A stretch of 64,000 bases of DNA from Clarkia xantiana subsp. parviflora (GCA_036873135.1 JAPTYO010000020.1:6378081-6442080); one strand, 5' to 3'; shown: positions 12,151-23,619, numbered from the stretch's first letter. Notes: a model not told the origin generated them from the sequence alone. Numbers and translations are program-made.

Positions 12151-13442
12151 TCCTATGTCGGCAATCAACGATAGTCGACAAAGATCAAATAACAACAATC
12201 ATGGTAACTAACATTAAATATCTCAAAAATATTTGTTAAGTGTTTTATCATGACTGCAGACAACGTACGGTGTTCAATGATCAATTATCAACTATCAACA
12301 ATCAACATCAAGCATGTTCGAACACTATTTACGCTATGGTGCAACATGTCGACAATGATTACAATACATGAGGGGAGTATTTCTACTTACTATCATGTTC
12401 ATAAATTTTCAACACTTAGCCAAAATTTTGTCCAATTTGAGAAACTAACTACTCTTGGGAATTTTATCAAACACCTTATGTTCATGTTAAGGTAATCAAA
12501 TTCATGAAGATTTCAAGAGTAAATCAAGACTAAGCAAGGTCATAAAAGGCTAGCCATACACGGAATCAGACTCACCTTGTCGAGACGATCGAACCACCGT
12601 GCAAACCACCAGGAACCACCACCCGAAACCTCACGCGCCGCCACCGTTGGAGTCACGCGCCGCCGCCGGTGGTGAAGGTGCTGTCGTCGTTCCATCCAAA
12701 ACCACCACCGACGTCCGCCTTGCTCAGTCTCGCCGTGATCGAGTGGATTAATGGTGGCCGGACTAAGTTTCTTGGTGGCCAAGCTTTTTACTCCAAAGTG
12801 TCTTCTTCTTCAAGAAATGAGAGGATTCTAAAAACTACTAAGGATGGAGGATTAATTAATGGGTATTCTCTCTCATATATCTATCCACAGTTATCTATGG
12901 GTATTTCTTAAAACTTTCACTATTTCTTGTTAAGTCCCTAAAATGGCATGACTAGGTGTTGTTATCTCCTTTTTACAACACTTAGCATTTTCTAGACTCA
13001 TTTTAGCAATCATGACTACATACTATGTGCACTTAATTTAGCGCGCACTACGTCATCTCATAATCCATGATGCATATCATTACATGATCATTTTTATGAT
13101 TCAATTGTTGCTTACATGTTTACATCATTTATATCATGTCGTCACATTCATGTTAACATCGTAAACCATGATTGCACATATCCATGAAAATTATTGCTTA
13201 AGTCCATTATCATATGTGCACTGTCCATTGTTCATTGTCATATACGTACTGCTTGTTGCACTAACCCTGTCAGCAGTTCAAAAATCTCCTGACAAGATTT
13301 AAAGTGGAGCAAAATCAAGGCCTTCGCGCCCAATCGTCAAACAAGCCACCCCTGAGATCAGCACCGAACCTAAATTGGGCTTATATCCTATCTTAAAATA
13401 GAGTCAAGTATGGTCTGAGCCGTTACTTGACTCGGGGGCAAG
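12151..13442. other. 3' interior of the 10-kb element with polypurine tract
   Basis: No recognisable gene. A GC-rich patch (CCACC-rich, 12580-12760) stands out. The stretch just before the right LTR, CTCGGGGGCAAG at about 13431-13442, is the likely polypurine tract. Confidence 0.5.
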
Positions 13443-14106
13443 TGATGGATATCTGCCAAATTCGGGTTCGTATTTACGTTCCGGACTTCGTAAACACGTC
13501 GAAAATCACATAACGGATCCAAACGCGTCACCCGAGGTCCAAAACGGTCCAGAAGCGCGGCACGCGCGTCCGGATTGCCCACAGGCAATCCGAACCCCGT
13601 CGAATTGCCTAAGTCCGACGGGGTTCGGACTGCTGCCTAGGTACCGCGCGCTACCTTACTTACGTACAGCGAGCAAGGAGTCTCCCAAAGCCAAACTCAA
13701 TCAAACCAGACGACGGTTCTTATCTTCCTTTAAAACAGGTGTCGAACCGCTCAAAAACAGGGTCCGGTTCTAAGGTTTCCTATAAATATGGGACATTGGC
13801 CTCCCATTTGAAGATATATTCTGAAGAAATTGGCTTTAGAGCTCTGACCTCTCTCTAGAAACTTTCTCTCTCTAGATCCTCATTTAAGCATCGGAGAGGG
13901 TTCAACCGGCACCACCCCCCCCCCCCAGTGCTGGTTATTACACTTCATGCAGGGAAGGAGCTCGTGAAGCCGGCAAAGGCCCGCAATCGTCTGCTGACAG
14001 CCTGAAGTCTCTTCCAAACATCCTACAGTCATCATCTGACGACCCGACTCAAGCATAACCCGAAGTGCCGAAGAGTCCGACCCCCCAGTTGGATTTAGAT
14101 GCAACA
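13443..14106 (+). repeat. 3' LTR of the 10-kb element
   Basis: A 664-bp partner of 4017-4689. It starts TGATGGATAT and ends GCAACA directly before the duplicated CCTTA. It lacks a short segment present near 4535 in the left LTR. Confidence 0.9.
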
Positions 14107-14303
14107 CCTTATACGCCACAAAGAAGTGGTGTGGCGGAGCGATGTAATCATACACTCTCGGACATGGTTAGAACCATGATGCCGCAAGCTCAACTTCCTA
14201 TCTCCTTTTGGGTTATGCACTGTTGACGCTACTCATGTACTAAACCATGTTCCTACAAAACTGGTAGACACGACACCATATGAGTCGTGGACTGGTAAAT
14301 ATA
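14107..14303 (+). pseudogene. Copia integrase remnant, right part
   Basis: Directly after the duplicated CCTTA the frame gives TPQRSGVAER and then SDMVRTMMPQAQLPISFW, the next conserved segment of the Copia integrase whose left part is at 3873-4016. The frame then breaks with stops in the region matching TATYVLNRVPTK of intact elements and ends near 14303. Removing the 10-kb element and one CCTTA copy restores colinearity, which confirms the nested insertion. Confidence 0.8.
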
Positions 14304-14536
14304 TGGATCTTACCAGCAATCCTTCTCCTTATTTCCCTAAGGGTTTGGCCGAACCTCTGCTTGCACAAGGAGGTGTCAAAATTGTGTCAACAATTTACCC
14401 CAGAGATCCATCTCGTCACTGTATTGAAGAGGCATTGCTGTGGAGATGCGGATTGCTCTCCAATAAAGGGTTCCCACAGGACACTGTCCGGCAGATCGCG
14501 AACTCCATCGTGAGGATCTTCGGCTACAGAAAGTAA
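14303..14536 (+). pseudogene. Unrecognised 77-residue open frame next to the Copia remnant
   Basis: The frame runs from an ATG at 14303 to a stop at 14534 and includes EEALLWRCGLLSNKG and FPQDTVRQIANSIVRIFGYR. I do not recognise the family. It follows the integrase remnant directly where Copia homology ends, so it may be a rearranged or captured gene piece. The composition is protein-like, unlike the flanking AT-rich DNA. The likeliest reading is a fragment; a small gene is possible but no promoter or intron signals were seen. Confidence 0.3.
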
Positions 14537-15328
14537 AACCGGTATGTGCTCCATATTCCGCTGCGTAATTAGTTTGCCATGCACGTATAGTGTTTTGATA
14601 TGTAGTTATATCCCCTAAATCCAAAAAATGTGATTCGAGTTTAAGCGTAAACTTTTAATGATTATTTTGAAATTTCAAAGACGTTGTGAAACTCTTGAGT
14701 TAACTCAAAATCGTGATGAATCGGTGAGACAAATAATCACCTATGCGAGTGAAAAGATGTGCCGCATCAAAAAAAAATATTGAGGGTGCAATACATAGAA
14801 ATGGTTGCAGAACCATGTAATGTCCTCAGTATATATAGTGTTGTTACCCCACTCTAAGTTTTAATCAGGAAAAATCCGAAAAAAAGTAAAGAAAATTCAA
14901 GCTCTCTATTTCTTCTTTCCAGTTGCCGTATGTGTACTGCTTTCAGGTTTTACTCAAATTTCGTGATTTTATTTATCCGATTATATTTTCGGACTCACAC
15001 TCTTGTTTTAGTTTAGGTGTTGGTTCGGTTTAATTGAACGAATTACGAGCATAATTCTTGTCAACGATACTGTTGTATCATGGGAGGTGATCGCACATTA
15101 ATAAACTTCGTAGCATAAACTGAGGGTGATGTGATGCAAAATTGTCTTGAGGAGATCATGATCCACACATGTGTCAATTGCAAAATCCGTATTCATTTCG
15201 GTATTTGTGTTGGAATTTCGATATTCGTATAAATACATGTTATTTATGCTAAGTGTACGTTTATTAACGAATAAAAAATATTTGGACAGTGGTCCAACAT
15301 ATATAAAAAATTGTAATTTACCTTTAGA
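14537..15328. other. AT-rich spacer
   Basis: I see no gene, repeat or element boundary here. Confidence 0.5.
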
Positions 15329-15500
15329 TCACCCAAATACCCAATTTTGGTAACTCAAATACATATATATCTGGGTTTTAGTTTTCTAGACAAAAATTCA
15401 TATCCGTGCAGTTGGGAACTGTGTGGTGGCACCTTAATCCGAAATTTAGTTTCATAAGTAGTAATTAGGGTTTTAATCCACCGCGCAGTTGCCAACAGCG
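15329..15500 (+). repeat. Left inverted arm
   Basis: Pairs with the reverse complement of 16545-16620 plus 17510-17604. It contains a subterminal motif ACCGCGCAGTTGCCAAC near 15480 that recurs in both orientations within the element (about 16400, 16508, 16530 and 17511). Confidence 0.75.
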
Positions 15501-16061
15501 TCGGTATAGCAGTCAAATTAAATAAATTCTTAAAAATTAATATATATATTCTTTAAAACGTTAAATTGTATTATTTATATTGATAAAGTTATTAAGTTGT
15601 GTATAAACACTACATATTAATATTCAAGTGTACCCATATTAATGCAAATTGCTATTCAAAATTTAAATTAAACAAATTTAAACGATTTTTTTTAAACATT
15701 AAGTTGTCTACAAATAGAATATCTCAAAAATTGAAATCTAAAAAGAAAACTTATTCTTGAATCCCTTTCACGCTCATGTCACGTCGAGGTACTACAAAAG
15801 AAAAAACTGCAAAATCAACATATCAATGTAATTACTATTTGTATAACAATTAAATTTATACAAATTTAACCAAAAAATTTAGCAAACATTACAATTTTTT
15901 TGGAAAAAAATTACAATTTGTTACTTATAAAAACTAATAAGTTATGTAAACTTAAAATTGAAATATACCTTATTAGAAGTAACAAGTATGTATGTTTCTA
16001 TTAGCATGCAAGTCTAAATAATAATTTAGAATTTAAATAAACATTTGTAAATTTCAGTTTG

Positions 16062-16361
16062 CTAATTACTTACAGTATCTGAAATAGCCTTTTGAAAAAG
16101 GTGACGAGTTCGATCGTACATAACTGATGTATCCAATGATTCCTTCACCGCTCTTCTATCACGCCTTGAGGCCATGGAATTTGAACGAGCGGAGCGATCT
16201 GAATTTGCAGCAGCGTGGCGGCGGCACGACGGGGCAACGGCTAGACGGGGGCGGAATTTGAAGAGGGAGAGAGATTGATTTGCTGACAGAGGGGCGGTGC
16301 CGCGACAGCTTTCGGAATAGAGTGCGGCGACGTGTATAAGGGAGATGGAGAGATATAACAA
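16062..16361 (-). pseudogene. Exon-like frame inside the inverted-arm element
   Basis: On the minus strand a frame with an internal ATG (MASRRDRRAVKESLD) runs through TSVMYDRTRHLFQKAISDT and meets a good splice donor, GTAAGT, at about 16073-16068. GC content is much higher than in the AT-rich flanks. This has the look of a first exon captured from a host gene, as in Pack-MULEs. I do not recognise the parent protein. It may equally be unique element sequence. Confidence 0.35.
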
Positions 16362-16620
16362 TTGGTTGACAACTGCGCTGTAGGTTTTTTTTTTATAACG
16401 ACCGCACGGTTGGCAACTACGCGGTGGCTTTAATCACCTTTCTGTCACTCGTGTGGCAGCGTGTTGTCAAACACGGTAAGTAACGGTCAACAATTTGACC
16501 GTTAGACCACCGCGCAGATGTCAACCGTGCAGTTGCCAATCGCGCGAACGCTGTAGGCAAATGCGCGATGGATTTAAAACCTAATTACTATTTATGAAAC
16601 TAAATTCTGGATTAAGGTGT

Positions 16621-17504
16621 TGTTGGGATCAATATGACGTGGCATTGAACTTCGGGAAATGGACTTTGAGGTCTCGCATTTAACTCGCTCCTTTAGGTGT
16701 CTTTCTCTACCTCTCGGGTGATTAATTTCCTTTATGGCTTTTTGTAAGTGCCGAGGACTTGAAAAGGCATGAAGATGGCCCCTGATTCCACTCCGAAGCT
16801 TAAGTCAGTAATAGAATTTAAGAGAGAATACTTAAAAGTATATGAATCAAGATTAAGTAAATAATGAAAGTGAATCCCTATTTATAGGGGGAGTGTACCG
16901 ACTTTAAGTGGCGGTTACCCTCTTGGGAGGGTTTCTATCCAGCAGTCGGCTTAAGCAGGTGACAAGAAGGTTGCCAGCTGGTACCTCTTCCTCAGGAGGA
17001 ATGTTTTCGTGGTATACAGAGCGGCGAGCAGGTCGACAGCTGGTGCCTCTTCCTTCAGAGGGAAGTCTTCTAAAGGCGGCGAGCAGGTCTCCTGCTGTCC
17101 TTTCCTTCAGAGGGAAGTCTTCTAAAAGCGGCGAGCAGGTCTCCACCTGTCCTTTCCTTAAGAGGGAAGTCTTCTAAAGGCGGCGAGCAGGTCTCCACCT
17201 GTCCTTTCCTTAAAAGGGAAGGTTTCTTCTAAGTACCTAATGGTCGACTCGACTTGATTCGTACCTTAGAAGGGAAGTTTTGGTCCTCGACTCGACTTAC
17301 ACCTTAAGAGGGAATCTTTGAGTGACCTTTTCGTCTTGCCCTCCTTTATGGTCGTTGCCTTGGAAGTCGACTTCTGTTTGTGGGTGGTCGACCATTCGTC
17401 TTCATCACCTTATTCTTGACTCGAATGGTCGATCATATATTCTTTTGGGATCTCGACTTTTATTCTGTCGACTCGTACTAGACTTCCTTGAATCATATCC
17501 AACA
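16621..17504 (+). mobile_element. Solo LTR within the right inverted arm
   Basis: The 884-bp segment starts TGTTGGGATC and ends ATCCAACA, giving LTR-type terminal inverted repeats TGTTGG/CCAACA. It is bounded by GGTGT (16616-16620) and GGTGC (17505-17509). The uninterrupted left arm shows the original site was GGTGC, so this is a 5-bp target duplication with one later change. A TATA-like TATTTATAGGGG lies near 16880. No second LTR or internal region is present, so it is a solo LTR left by recombination. Confidence 0.8.
17021..17225. repeat. 52-bp tandem repeat within the solo LTR
   Basis: GCGGCGAGCAGGTC recurs at 17021, 17076, 17128 and 17180, with CCTTTCCTT and AGAGGGAAGTCTTCTAAA between. 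The open frames across it on both strands arise from the repeat. Confidence 0.85.
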
Positions 17505-17755
17505 GGTGCCACCGCGCAATTTCCAACTGCGCGAATATGTATTTTGGTCTATAAAACTCAAATCCAGATATGTGTATTTGAGTTTAAAAATATGGGTATT
17601 TGAATAAAAAATTCTTTATATCGACTAAAATTATTTATGATTTATCCGGTTCATGGGTGTACACAAGCATGAATGTTTATTAAATTTCATATTTAGTGTA
17701 GAGCTAAGGTCCGACCGGGGGACTAGGCAAACATCTACAGTGGGTCGTACTAAAG

Positions 17756-20433
17756 AAATTTGTTTTTACTAATAAGAAAGAACCTTAGGTCCAATAAAGT
17801 CAACTGATGAAACCGTAAAGATAATAATATCAACAAATTAAAGTACGACTTAATCAAACTTTGGCTGACCCGTTTCCTCATCCACTGACGACTTCAGAAA
17901 AGCAAAAAGTACGTACCCTAGCAAACAAACTGAAGCTTAGCGGACAAGGGAAGCCAAATCTTCTTATACAAGTTTCCCTTGTAGCACGCAATCCCTATAT
18001 AAGACATTAATTAATCTATATATATAGTGAAGGTCTAAATATCTACATATTATATTTCATCTCATATATCTATGTATAATCGGTGTCATCAATGAGGCGA
18101 GTTTATGGAAATATCCATAGCTAAAATGCATCTACGTTGTAACCAGCTTGGTCACATGGCCTAGAACGTGCCTTGTAGATCAGGCCAAGGTCCTCTAATT
18201 CCTTCCTTGATCATGTAATGCATTTTCATACAAATTTGATGAATGCATTCCCAACACAAAACACTATCAATATTTATATTTTTCTACTATTTTTTTTATA
18301 TCATTAAGAAAAATGTATATAGATATATAGACAGAGATATTAGAATATGTTTTATTTGTAACTTAGCATCTATAATGATTTTACATATATTGTATTCTTA
18401 AAAATTGTTATGTAGACATTTATGTATACTTTAAGTAATACGTAAAGTTAAGACATGCATAAATAATATTTGTTATACAATAGTATTTAACTGTATTTTT
18501 TAAATATATTTTATTATTAATTTTTCCAACAACCACCAATAATAAATATTAATTATAAAATGAATTAATTTATAATAAAAAATTAGTTATATAATAGATA
18601 GTGCATTCCTTAAATTTAAGAAATATTATAAAAATAGGTGGGTACGTCCCTCTTTTAAGGAATGTTATGTAAAACTATTGTAGCGCGTTTTTATACACGT
18701 TATGTAAAAAAAAACATATTGGATCCAAATTTAATTAATACTACGTAATATCATTGTGAATCTATATTAGAAGGCAGGAATATATGTATAATGATCCGTT
18801 TAATGTGTATAATTTAATTTAAATGAAATTTTATGCAAGTAACTTTATGCATTTTAAATTAGTAACTTTATGTATATAAGGTGGGAAACTTTATTTACAT
18901 TAGTTTACATCCATTTTATTCTTAAATAATTTGTTATAATAATATAAATAAATAAGAAGTATATAAATATAATATTTTGTGTCATTATATTCATATAATA
19001 TTTATCTTTGGGTATTTTCTAGGTTTTGGAGATATAGCTTTCTAGGAGAGAGACCCATCATCCTCGGTGATACAAGGCCGTAACAAACCAATTGGTTTGC
19101 CCAATCTGCACTCATTCTTGCTCACCCCGAGTTAATAAGCTATACGTACGTAACTATATATATATATATATATATGATCATCCAAAGTAATCTTAGTTAT
19201 CTAGACTGTTAACTAATAATTTATTAGATGTTCACGTGATTTAGCTAGCTAGAAATATAGGATAGTCATTTTATATATATTATTGATGATCTAATTCTCT
19301 TTGTGCATGCAACTACACATGTTAAAAGGACGGAAAATCATGACAGTAATTTCAGAGAATATGCATATAGACCTAGCTAAGAAAATTATGCATGTTCTCT
19401 ATCAAGAGACCAAGTCTACGATGTTGAAATGTCTGCAAATTAAATGTTCGTTTTTTGCAAACATTAATCTTTTATTTATGCTCCACATTTCTTGCAAATT
19501 TGTGTTCTCGCCGCTGGGTGTGAGAGGCACGAGTTTAAGGTTTAAGTTGGCATTCTACATCACTAAATACGATAATATGAAGCTCCTTAATTGTAATACT
19601 ATTAAAAAGCTAACTAATATTAAGGTAGTCAAATAAATTGCTAGCTGAAATTTATTGTTAAACAGTTTGGCTAGCTCCGTTAAAAATTCTGTCTCTTTTG
19701 GAGGGAATCACCCATGTCTTGGTGGCAACGTTATGAAGAAAATAGCTAGAAATTTGTTCGTCTACGCAAAATATCCTCTAGCAATTTGTTTGACTACCTA
19801 AACACCAGATAGCAAATTATCGTGTTTTTGTTCATCACATGTTGGACATGTAATTCATTCCGTCAAAATTTAACCGAAATCCTAATATAGCTAACAATTT
19901 GTACAAATGTGAAAGTTGTGCTACCAAAATATTAAAAAAAACCAGCTAACAATTTATTAATTAAGTCTTGAACATTAAAAGTTAGCCTTGATGTTAAATT
20001 CATTTATTCTTAACACTTTGCACATTTGTAGACCACTAATCACTTGTAAAATTTATTAAATTACCCGTTAAGTTGTATTTGTTTTTTTATTTTAACGAAT
20101 AAAAAAAATTGAACATATTTAATAAAAAATTGAAATAAAATTTATAAAAACATATATGATATGTATTTTTTTTAAAGAAATATATTTTTTATATATAAAA
20201 AAATCCAAAGATTAGCTTTTTCCTTAAAAAAATTCAGTATATTGTTTCAGTTTTTAAACATTATTTCACCTACAATTGATCGAAATAATTTTTATATTTT
20301 TTTTTAAATAGAGTTATGAATTTATTTTCTAGTTTTTAAAATAAAATAAGTCATAGTTGAAATAATTATAAAATTTGGTCTACAGAAAGTAACAATAAAT
20401 TTATGAATAAAACTTCTCACATATATATAATTT

Positions 20434-20490
<57 letters not shown>

Positions 20491-20632
20491 GAAGAAAGAT
20501 GAAGAATAGTAGCTAGCTAATCAGATAAAACTTGACTTCGAAGTAACTTCCGAACACTTGTGGAATTATTATTATTATTATTGTGGGGTGATGATATATT
20601 ATTGAAAGCAATAACATACCGATATATACTAT
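17756..20632 (+). promoter_or_regulatory. Distal upstream region of NAC copy N0
   Basis: This stretch aligns with the upstream regions of N2 (from 34421) and N3 (from 40620), beginning at AAATTTGTTTTTACTAATAAG. It is the 5' part of the first array unit. It holds no gene. It includes AT microsatellites at about 19155-19180 and 20438-20486. It ends at 20632, where Copia 1 is inserted, and continues at 28637 after the duplicated ACTAT. Its left border AAAT (17756) abuts non-array DNA. Confidence 0.8.
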
Positions 20633-21106
20633 TGAAGGAAAACGGACGTACATGCCAAGCAAACCAACAACCGAATTAGTACGTAAATAATACGGTAGTT
20701 TTAGGAACGATACGTTTACCTTCGAACGTGGCGGTTTGCGACGGCGGGAGCGGAAGCGGATCGTCGTAGTCGGTTCGGAATCACGGCGGCCACAGGGATG
20801 CCGGTCGGAGAGATACGTCACTGATCGGAGCGTACCTCGGTCTCCACGAGTGATGACCCTATAGACACCTAGAGAGCTCTATATGTGGAGTGGATGGAGT
20901 AGCGTGAGATATACGTTCTCCTAGACCACCAAGAGGGTCTATATATAGCCAAGGAGAAGCCCATTGGCAGTTCACAACTTTGGGGACCTAACACATTGGT
21001 CCCCGCTCTTTTTATGGAGCGGTTGTCGACTTCGGGGACTCGACACATCGGTCTCCGATCTCTCCGAGACCTACACTAGCACCCCGTATGGGTGCAATAT
21101 CCTACA
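20633..21106 (-). repeat. 3' LTR of Copia 1
   Basis: 474 bp, TG...CA as read on the plus strand. It is preceded by the ACTAT duplication and followed by a purine-rich minus-strand tract (GTGAGTGGGAGA) next to the LTR, the likely polypurine tract. Confidence 0.95.
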
Positions 21107-22263
21107 TCTCCCACTCACACATAACGGGAGTGCTCAGTGTGTGTGGAAACGTATTTCCAACATCTGTCTGTCTTTCATACAGGGCTCACCCGTGCGGCCG
21201 GCATACTTTGCGAGAGCTAGGTGCTGTACATCTGTTAGGAGTATACAGCCTCTCGTAGTGAACAACCAACAAGAGAACTGTTGTACATCTGTTAGGAGTA
21301 TACAGCATCTCGAAATGGATAACCAACTAGAGAACGGTAAGTATGCTTGTAGCCAAGATCATCGAACCTCGTTTAGGTATTCTCAAAAATCTCATTATAC
21401 CTTGTATTCACAATCATGAAACTAATTCATGACTGGTGCACCGGTGAACACAATTCAAAAAGAGGTCCCGTTGATGATCTTCCTCTTCTCACGATTCCTT
21501 CAACACCAACCCGACTCGCTTTTCTAGACATGCCCCGCCAGGCCGAATCATTAGTAGCCTCTTGGAAACACACTAAGCTAGCGAACACCGTGTCAGGTCT
21601 CAAGTCTCTGATCGGAGTCGTGAGGGTAGTCAATTTAGAACCTTCCAAGGATCTATGGGTCTCACACTGCAACAAGCTAAGATTATACTTGTGCAAACCC
21701 GTGGTCGCTAATAGCACACACGGTATGAAACGTGTGTCACAACACTCTTCTCCTTTTCCCTGGAGCGTATGTCATTTGTCTCACTCAAAGACAGTGTTGT
21801 GCGGATGTCGTTTCAAATGCCGCATGCACTCGAACAAGAGTCCACTAACTCCCATCCGGCTCTAAGGCAAACTATGCGGGAACAAATTCCTCTTAATCAT
21901 CGATGACCGTATGTCAATGACCGACTTATGAATTCGAGTAGTTAGCTCTCTAATCACCCACTTGATGATTTTAAACTCAAAATCCTGTCTCATCTCCCGT
22001 TGTCACATAGACGTAACGTCACTAAGACGCGGAGGCGGTTGCTCGTGTGAGAGAGCTAACCTTTAGTTTACCCGACATACATTTCAGTAAAATCGCGAAT
22101 GCACTAATGCAATCCGAATAAAACATGCGTGTGTGTAAATCAAAACATATTTGATTAAACTGAACATTGTTCATAACATGGGAAAACATTACATGAAGTA
22201 TTTCAAACTCTACGCAGACCTAGAGATTTCACATGTCTAACAAAGGAATCTCTATTCAAATGC
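21107..22263 (-). other. 3' untranslated region of Copia 1
   Basis: 1.16 kb between the RNase H end and the LTR without a recognisable gene. The segment TGTACATCTGTTAGGAGTAT occurs twice (about 21225 and 21284). A related TCATCTGTTAGGAGTATTG occurs near 52735 at the matching place in Copia 2. A 149-residue plus-strand frame here has no recognisable homology. Confidence 0.6.
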
Positions 22264-23562
22264 TTAGTCAAAGTCAGCCACCATTTCCTTTGTAGACAAA
22301 TACTTCACGTTAATCATCTTGCGTGCAACCATGTCCCTCGCGAAATGATACTTGGTATCAATGTGTTTGGTTCTGGTATGAAACTTAGGATCCTTTGCAA
22401 AAGAAATTGCTGCCTGACTGTCACAATAAACCAAAATTGGTTCAGTCTTTTCTGCAATATCCATCAGATGCTCAAGGAACCTCTTTAACCAAACAGCCTC
22501 TTGTGTAGCTGTCGCGAGTGCCACATATTCGTCTTCCATGGTAGAAAGGGACACACAAGACTGCTTCTTGCTACTCCAAGAGATAGCACCATTGCACATC
22601 TTGAACACATAACCAGAGGTAGACTTCCGTTCGTCAAGGTCTCCTGAATACTCGGCATCACTGTATCCTTCTAGACGGAGACTTTCGGCACCTCGGTAAC
22701 AAAGTGCATAATCAGCATTCCCTTTCAGGTATCTCATGATCCTCTTCACAGCTTTCCAATGTGACGGTCCTGGATCGGATTGATATCTACTTACCAAGCC
22801 CACGGCCTGACAAATATCCGGTCTAGTGCACACCATTGCATACATCAGACTTCCGATTGCGCTCCTGTATGGTACTCGATTCATTTTCTCTCTTTCTTCT
22901 GGAGTCTTTGGACACATCTCGTTGCTCAAGGCTTGGCCTTTACTGATAGGAGTCTCGATAGGGTTACATGCTTGCATACTAAACCGTTCTAGAACCTTGT
23001 TGATGTAGCTCTCTTGCGAAAGATACAACAACTTCTTTGAACGATCTCTCGAGATCTTTATCCCAAGAATGTAATTTGCATCACCCATATCCTTCATCTC
23101 AAACTGAGATGACAACCAGGTCTTAACCTCGTTTAAATACTCTTTATCATTCCCGGCTATTAATATGTCATCGACGTACAATGTCATAAACACGAACTTA
23201 CTCTTAGACCTTTTGGTATAAACGCAATGGTCGTCATTCATCATGACAAATCCATTATTCACAACCACGTCATGAAATCGTTTGTACCACTGCCTCGAGG
23301 ATTGCTTTTGACCATAAATGGACTTTAAGAGTCGACAAACTTTATGTACGTGACCTTCTACAACGAAGCACTCGGGTTGCTCCATGTAGATTTCCTCGTC
23401 TAAATCTCCATTGAGAAAAGCAGTCTTAACATCCATTTGATGTAATTCAAGGTCTAGGTTAGCTACTATAGCCAAGATTAGCCGAATTGAGGATAAACGC
23501 ACGGCTAGAGAAAACGTCTCATCGTAATCTATTCCATATTGTTGCGTATAACCCTTGGCCAC
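22264..23562 (-). CDS. Copia 1 reverse transcriptase and RNase H
   Basis: A 432-residue frame in the same phase as the gag-integrase frame. RT motifs include MDVKTAFLNGDLDEEIYM (about residues 43-60), the catalytic YVDD (about 129-132) and MKDMGDANYILGIKI. RNase H includes the SDAEYSGD region, a Glu in STMEDEYVAL and CDSQAAISFAKDPKFHTRTK followed by HIDTKYHF. The frame ends just after STKEMVADFD, where related polyproteins usually continue slightly further. It reads on from the upstream frame after a single TAG, so it would be made only by readthrough or not at all. The role is cDNA synthesis in the virus-like particle. Confidence 0.9.
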   Translation of the reverse strand: MAKGYTQQYGIDYDETFSLAVRLSSIRLILAIVANLDLELHQMDVKTAFLNGDLDEEIYMEQPECFVVEGHVHKVCRLLKSIYGQKQSSRQWYKRFHDVVVNNGFVMMNDDHCVYTKRSKSKFVFMTLYVDDILIAGNDKEYLNEVKTWLSSQFEMKDMGDANYILGIKISRDRSKKLLYLSQESYINKVLERFSMQACNPIETPISKGQALSNEMCPKTPEEREKMNRVPYRSAIGSLMYAMVCTRPDICQAVGLVSRYQSDPGPSHWKAVKRIMRYLKGNADYALCYRGAESLRLEGYSDAEYSGDLDERKSTSGYVFKMCNGAISWSSKKQSCVSLSTMEDEYVALATATQEAVWLKRFLEHLMDIAEKTEPILVYCDSQAAISFAKDPKFHTRTKHIDTKYHFARDMVARKMINVKYLSTKEMVADFD

Positions 23563-23619
23563 TAATCGAGCCTTATATCGCTCAATCGTGCCATCAGCCT
23601 TAAGATTAATCTTAAGGAC

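Larger units (their letters stand above)
4017..14106 (+). mobile_element. 10.1-kb non-autonomous LTR retrotransposon (LARD-like)
   Basis: Both LTRs start TGATGGATAT and end in CA. They are flanked by a perfect 5-bp duplication CCTTA at 4012-4016 and 14107-14111. A primer-binding-like TTGGCGCCGTC follows the left LTR, and a G-rich stretch (CTCGGGGGCAAG) precedes the right LTR, giving plus orientation. The 8.75-kb interior has no recognisable protease, RT, RNase H or integrase; it holds a weak gag-like fragment and several tandem-repeat blocks. That is the form of a large retrotransposon derivative. LTR ends, primer site and promoter region resemble the Tat-like Gypsy element at 48450, so a Gypsy origin is likely. 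Confidence 0.85.
15329..17604. mobile_element. Non-autonomous DNA transposon with long inverted arms
   Basis: The left arm (about 15329-15500) and the right arm (16545-16620 continuing at 17510-17604) are reverse complements over about 165 bp. The outer part contains CAAATACCCA and TCAAATACA; the inner part contains CTTAATCC, TTTAGTTTCATAA and the GC-rich CCRCGCAGTTGCC. A solo LTR (16621-17504) splits the right arm. Without it the element is about 1.39 kb. Long arms suggest a Mutator-like or foldback element, but no clear target duplication was found, so the ends are approximate. Confidence 0.7.

Noticed and set aside
12540..12911. GC-rich frames on both strands in the 10-kb element
   Set aside because: Low-complexity CCACC-rich DNA with no recognised domain; likely retroelement non-coding sequence.
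16908..17177. Open frames on both strands in the solo LTR
   Set aside because: Produced by the 52-bp tandem repeat, whose period and composition avoid stops.
21416..21865. 149-residue plus-strand frame
   Set aside because: It lies opposite the non-coding 3' region of Copia 1 and has no recognisable domain or conserved relative in the window.
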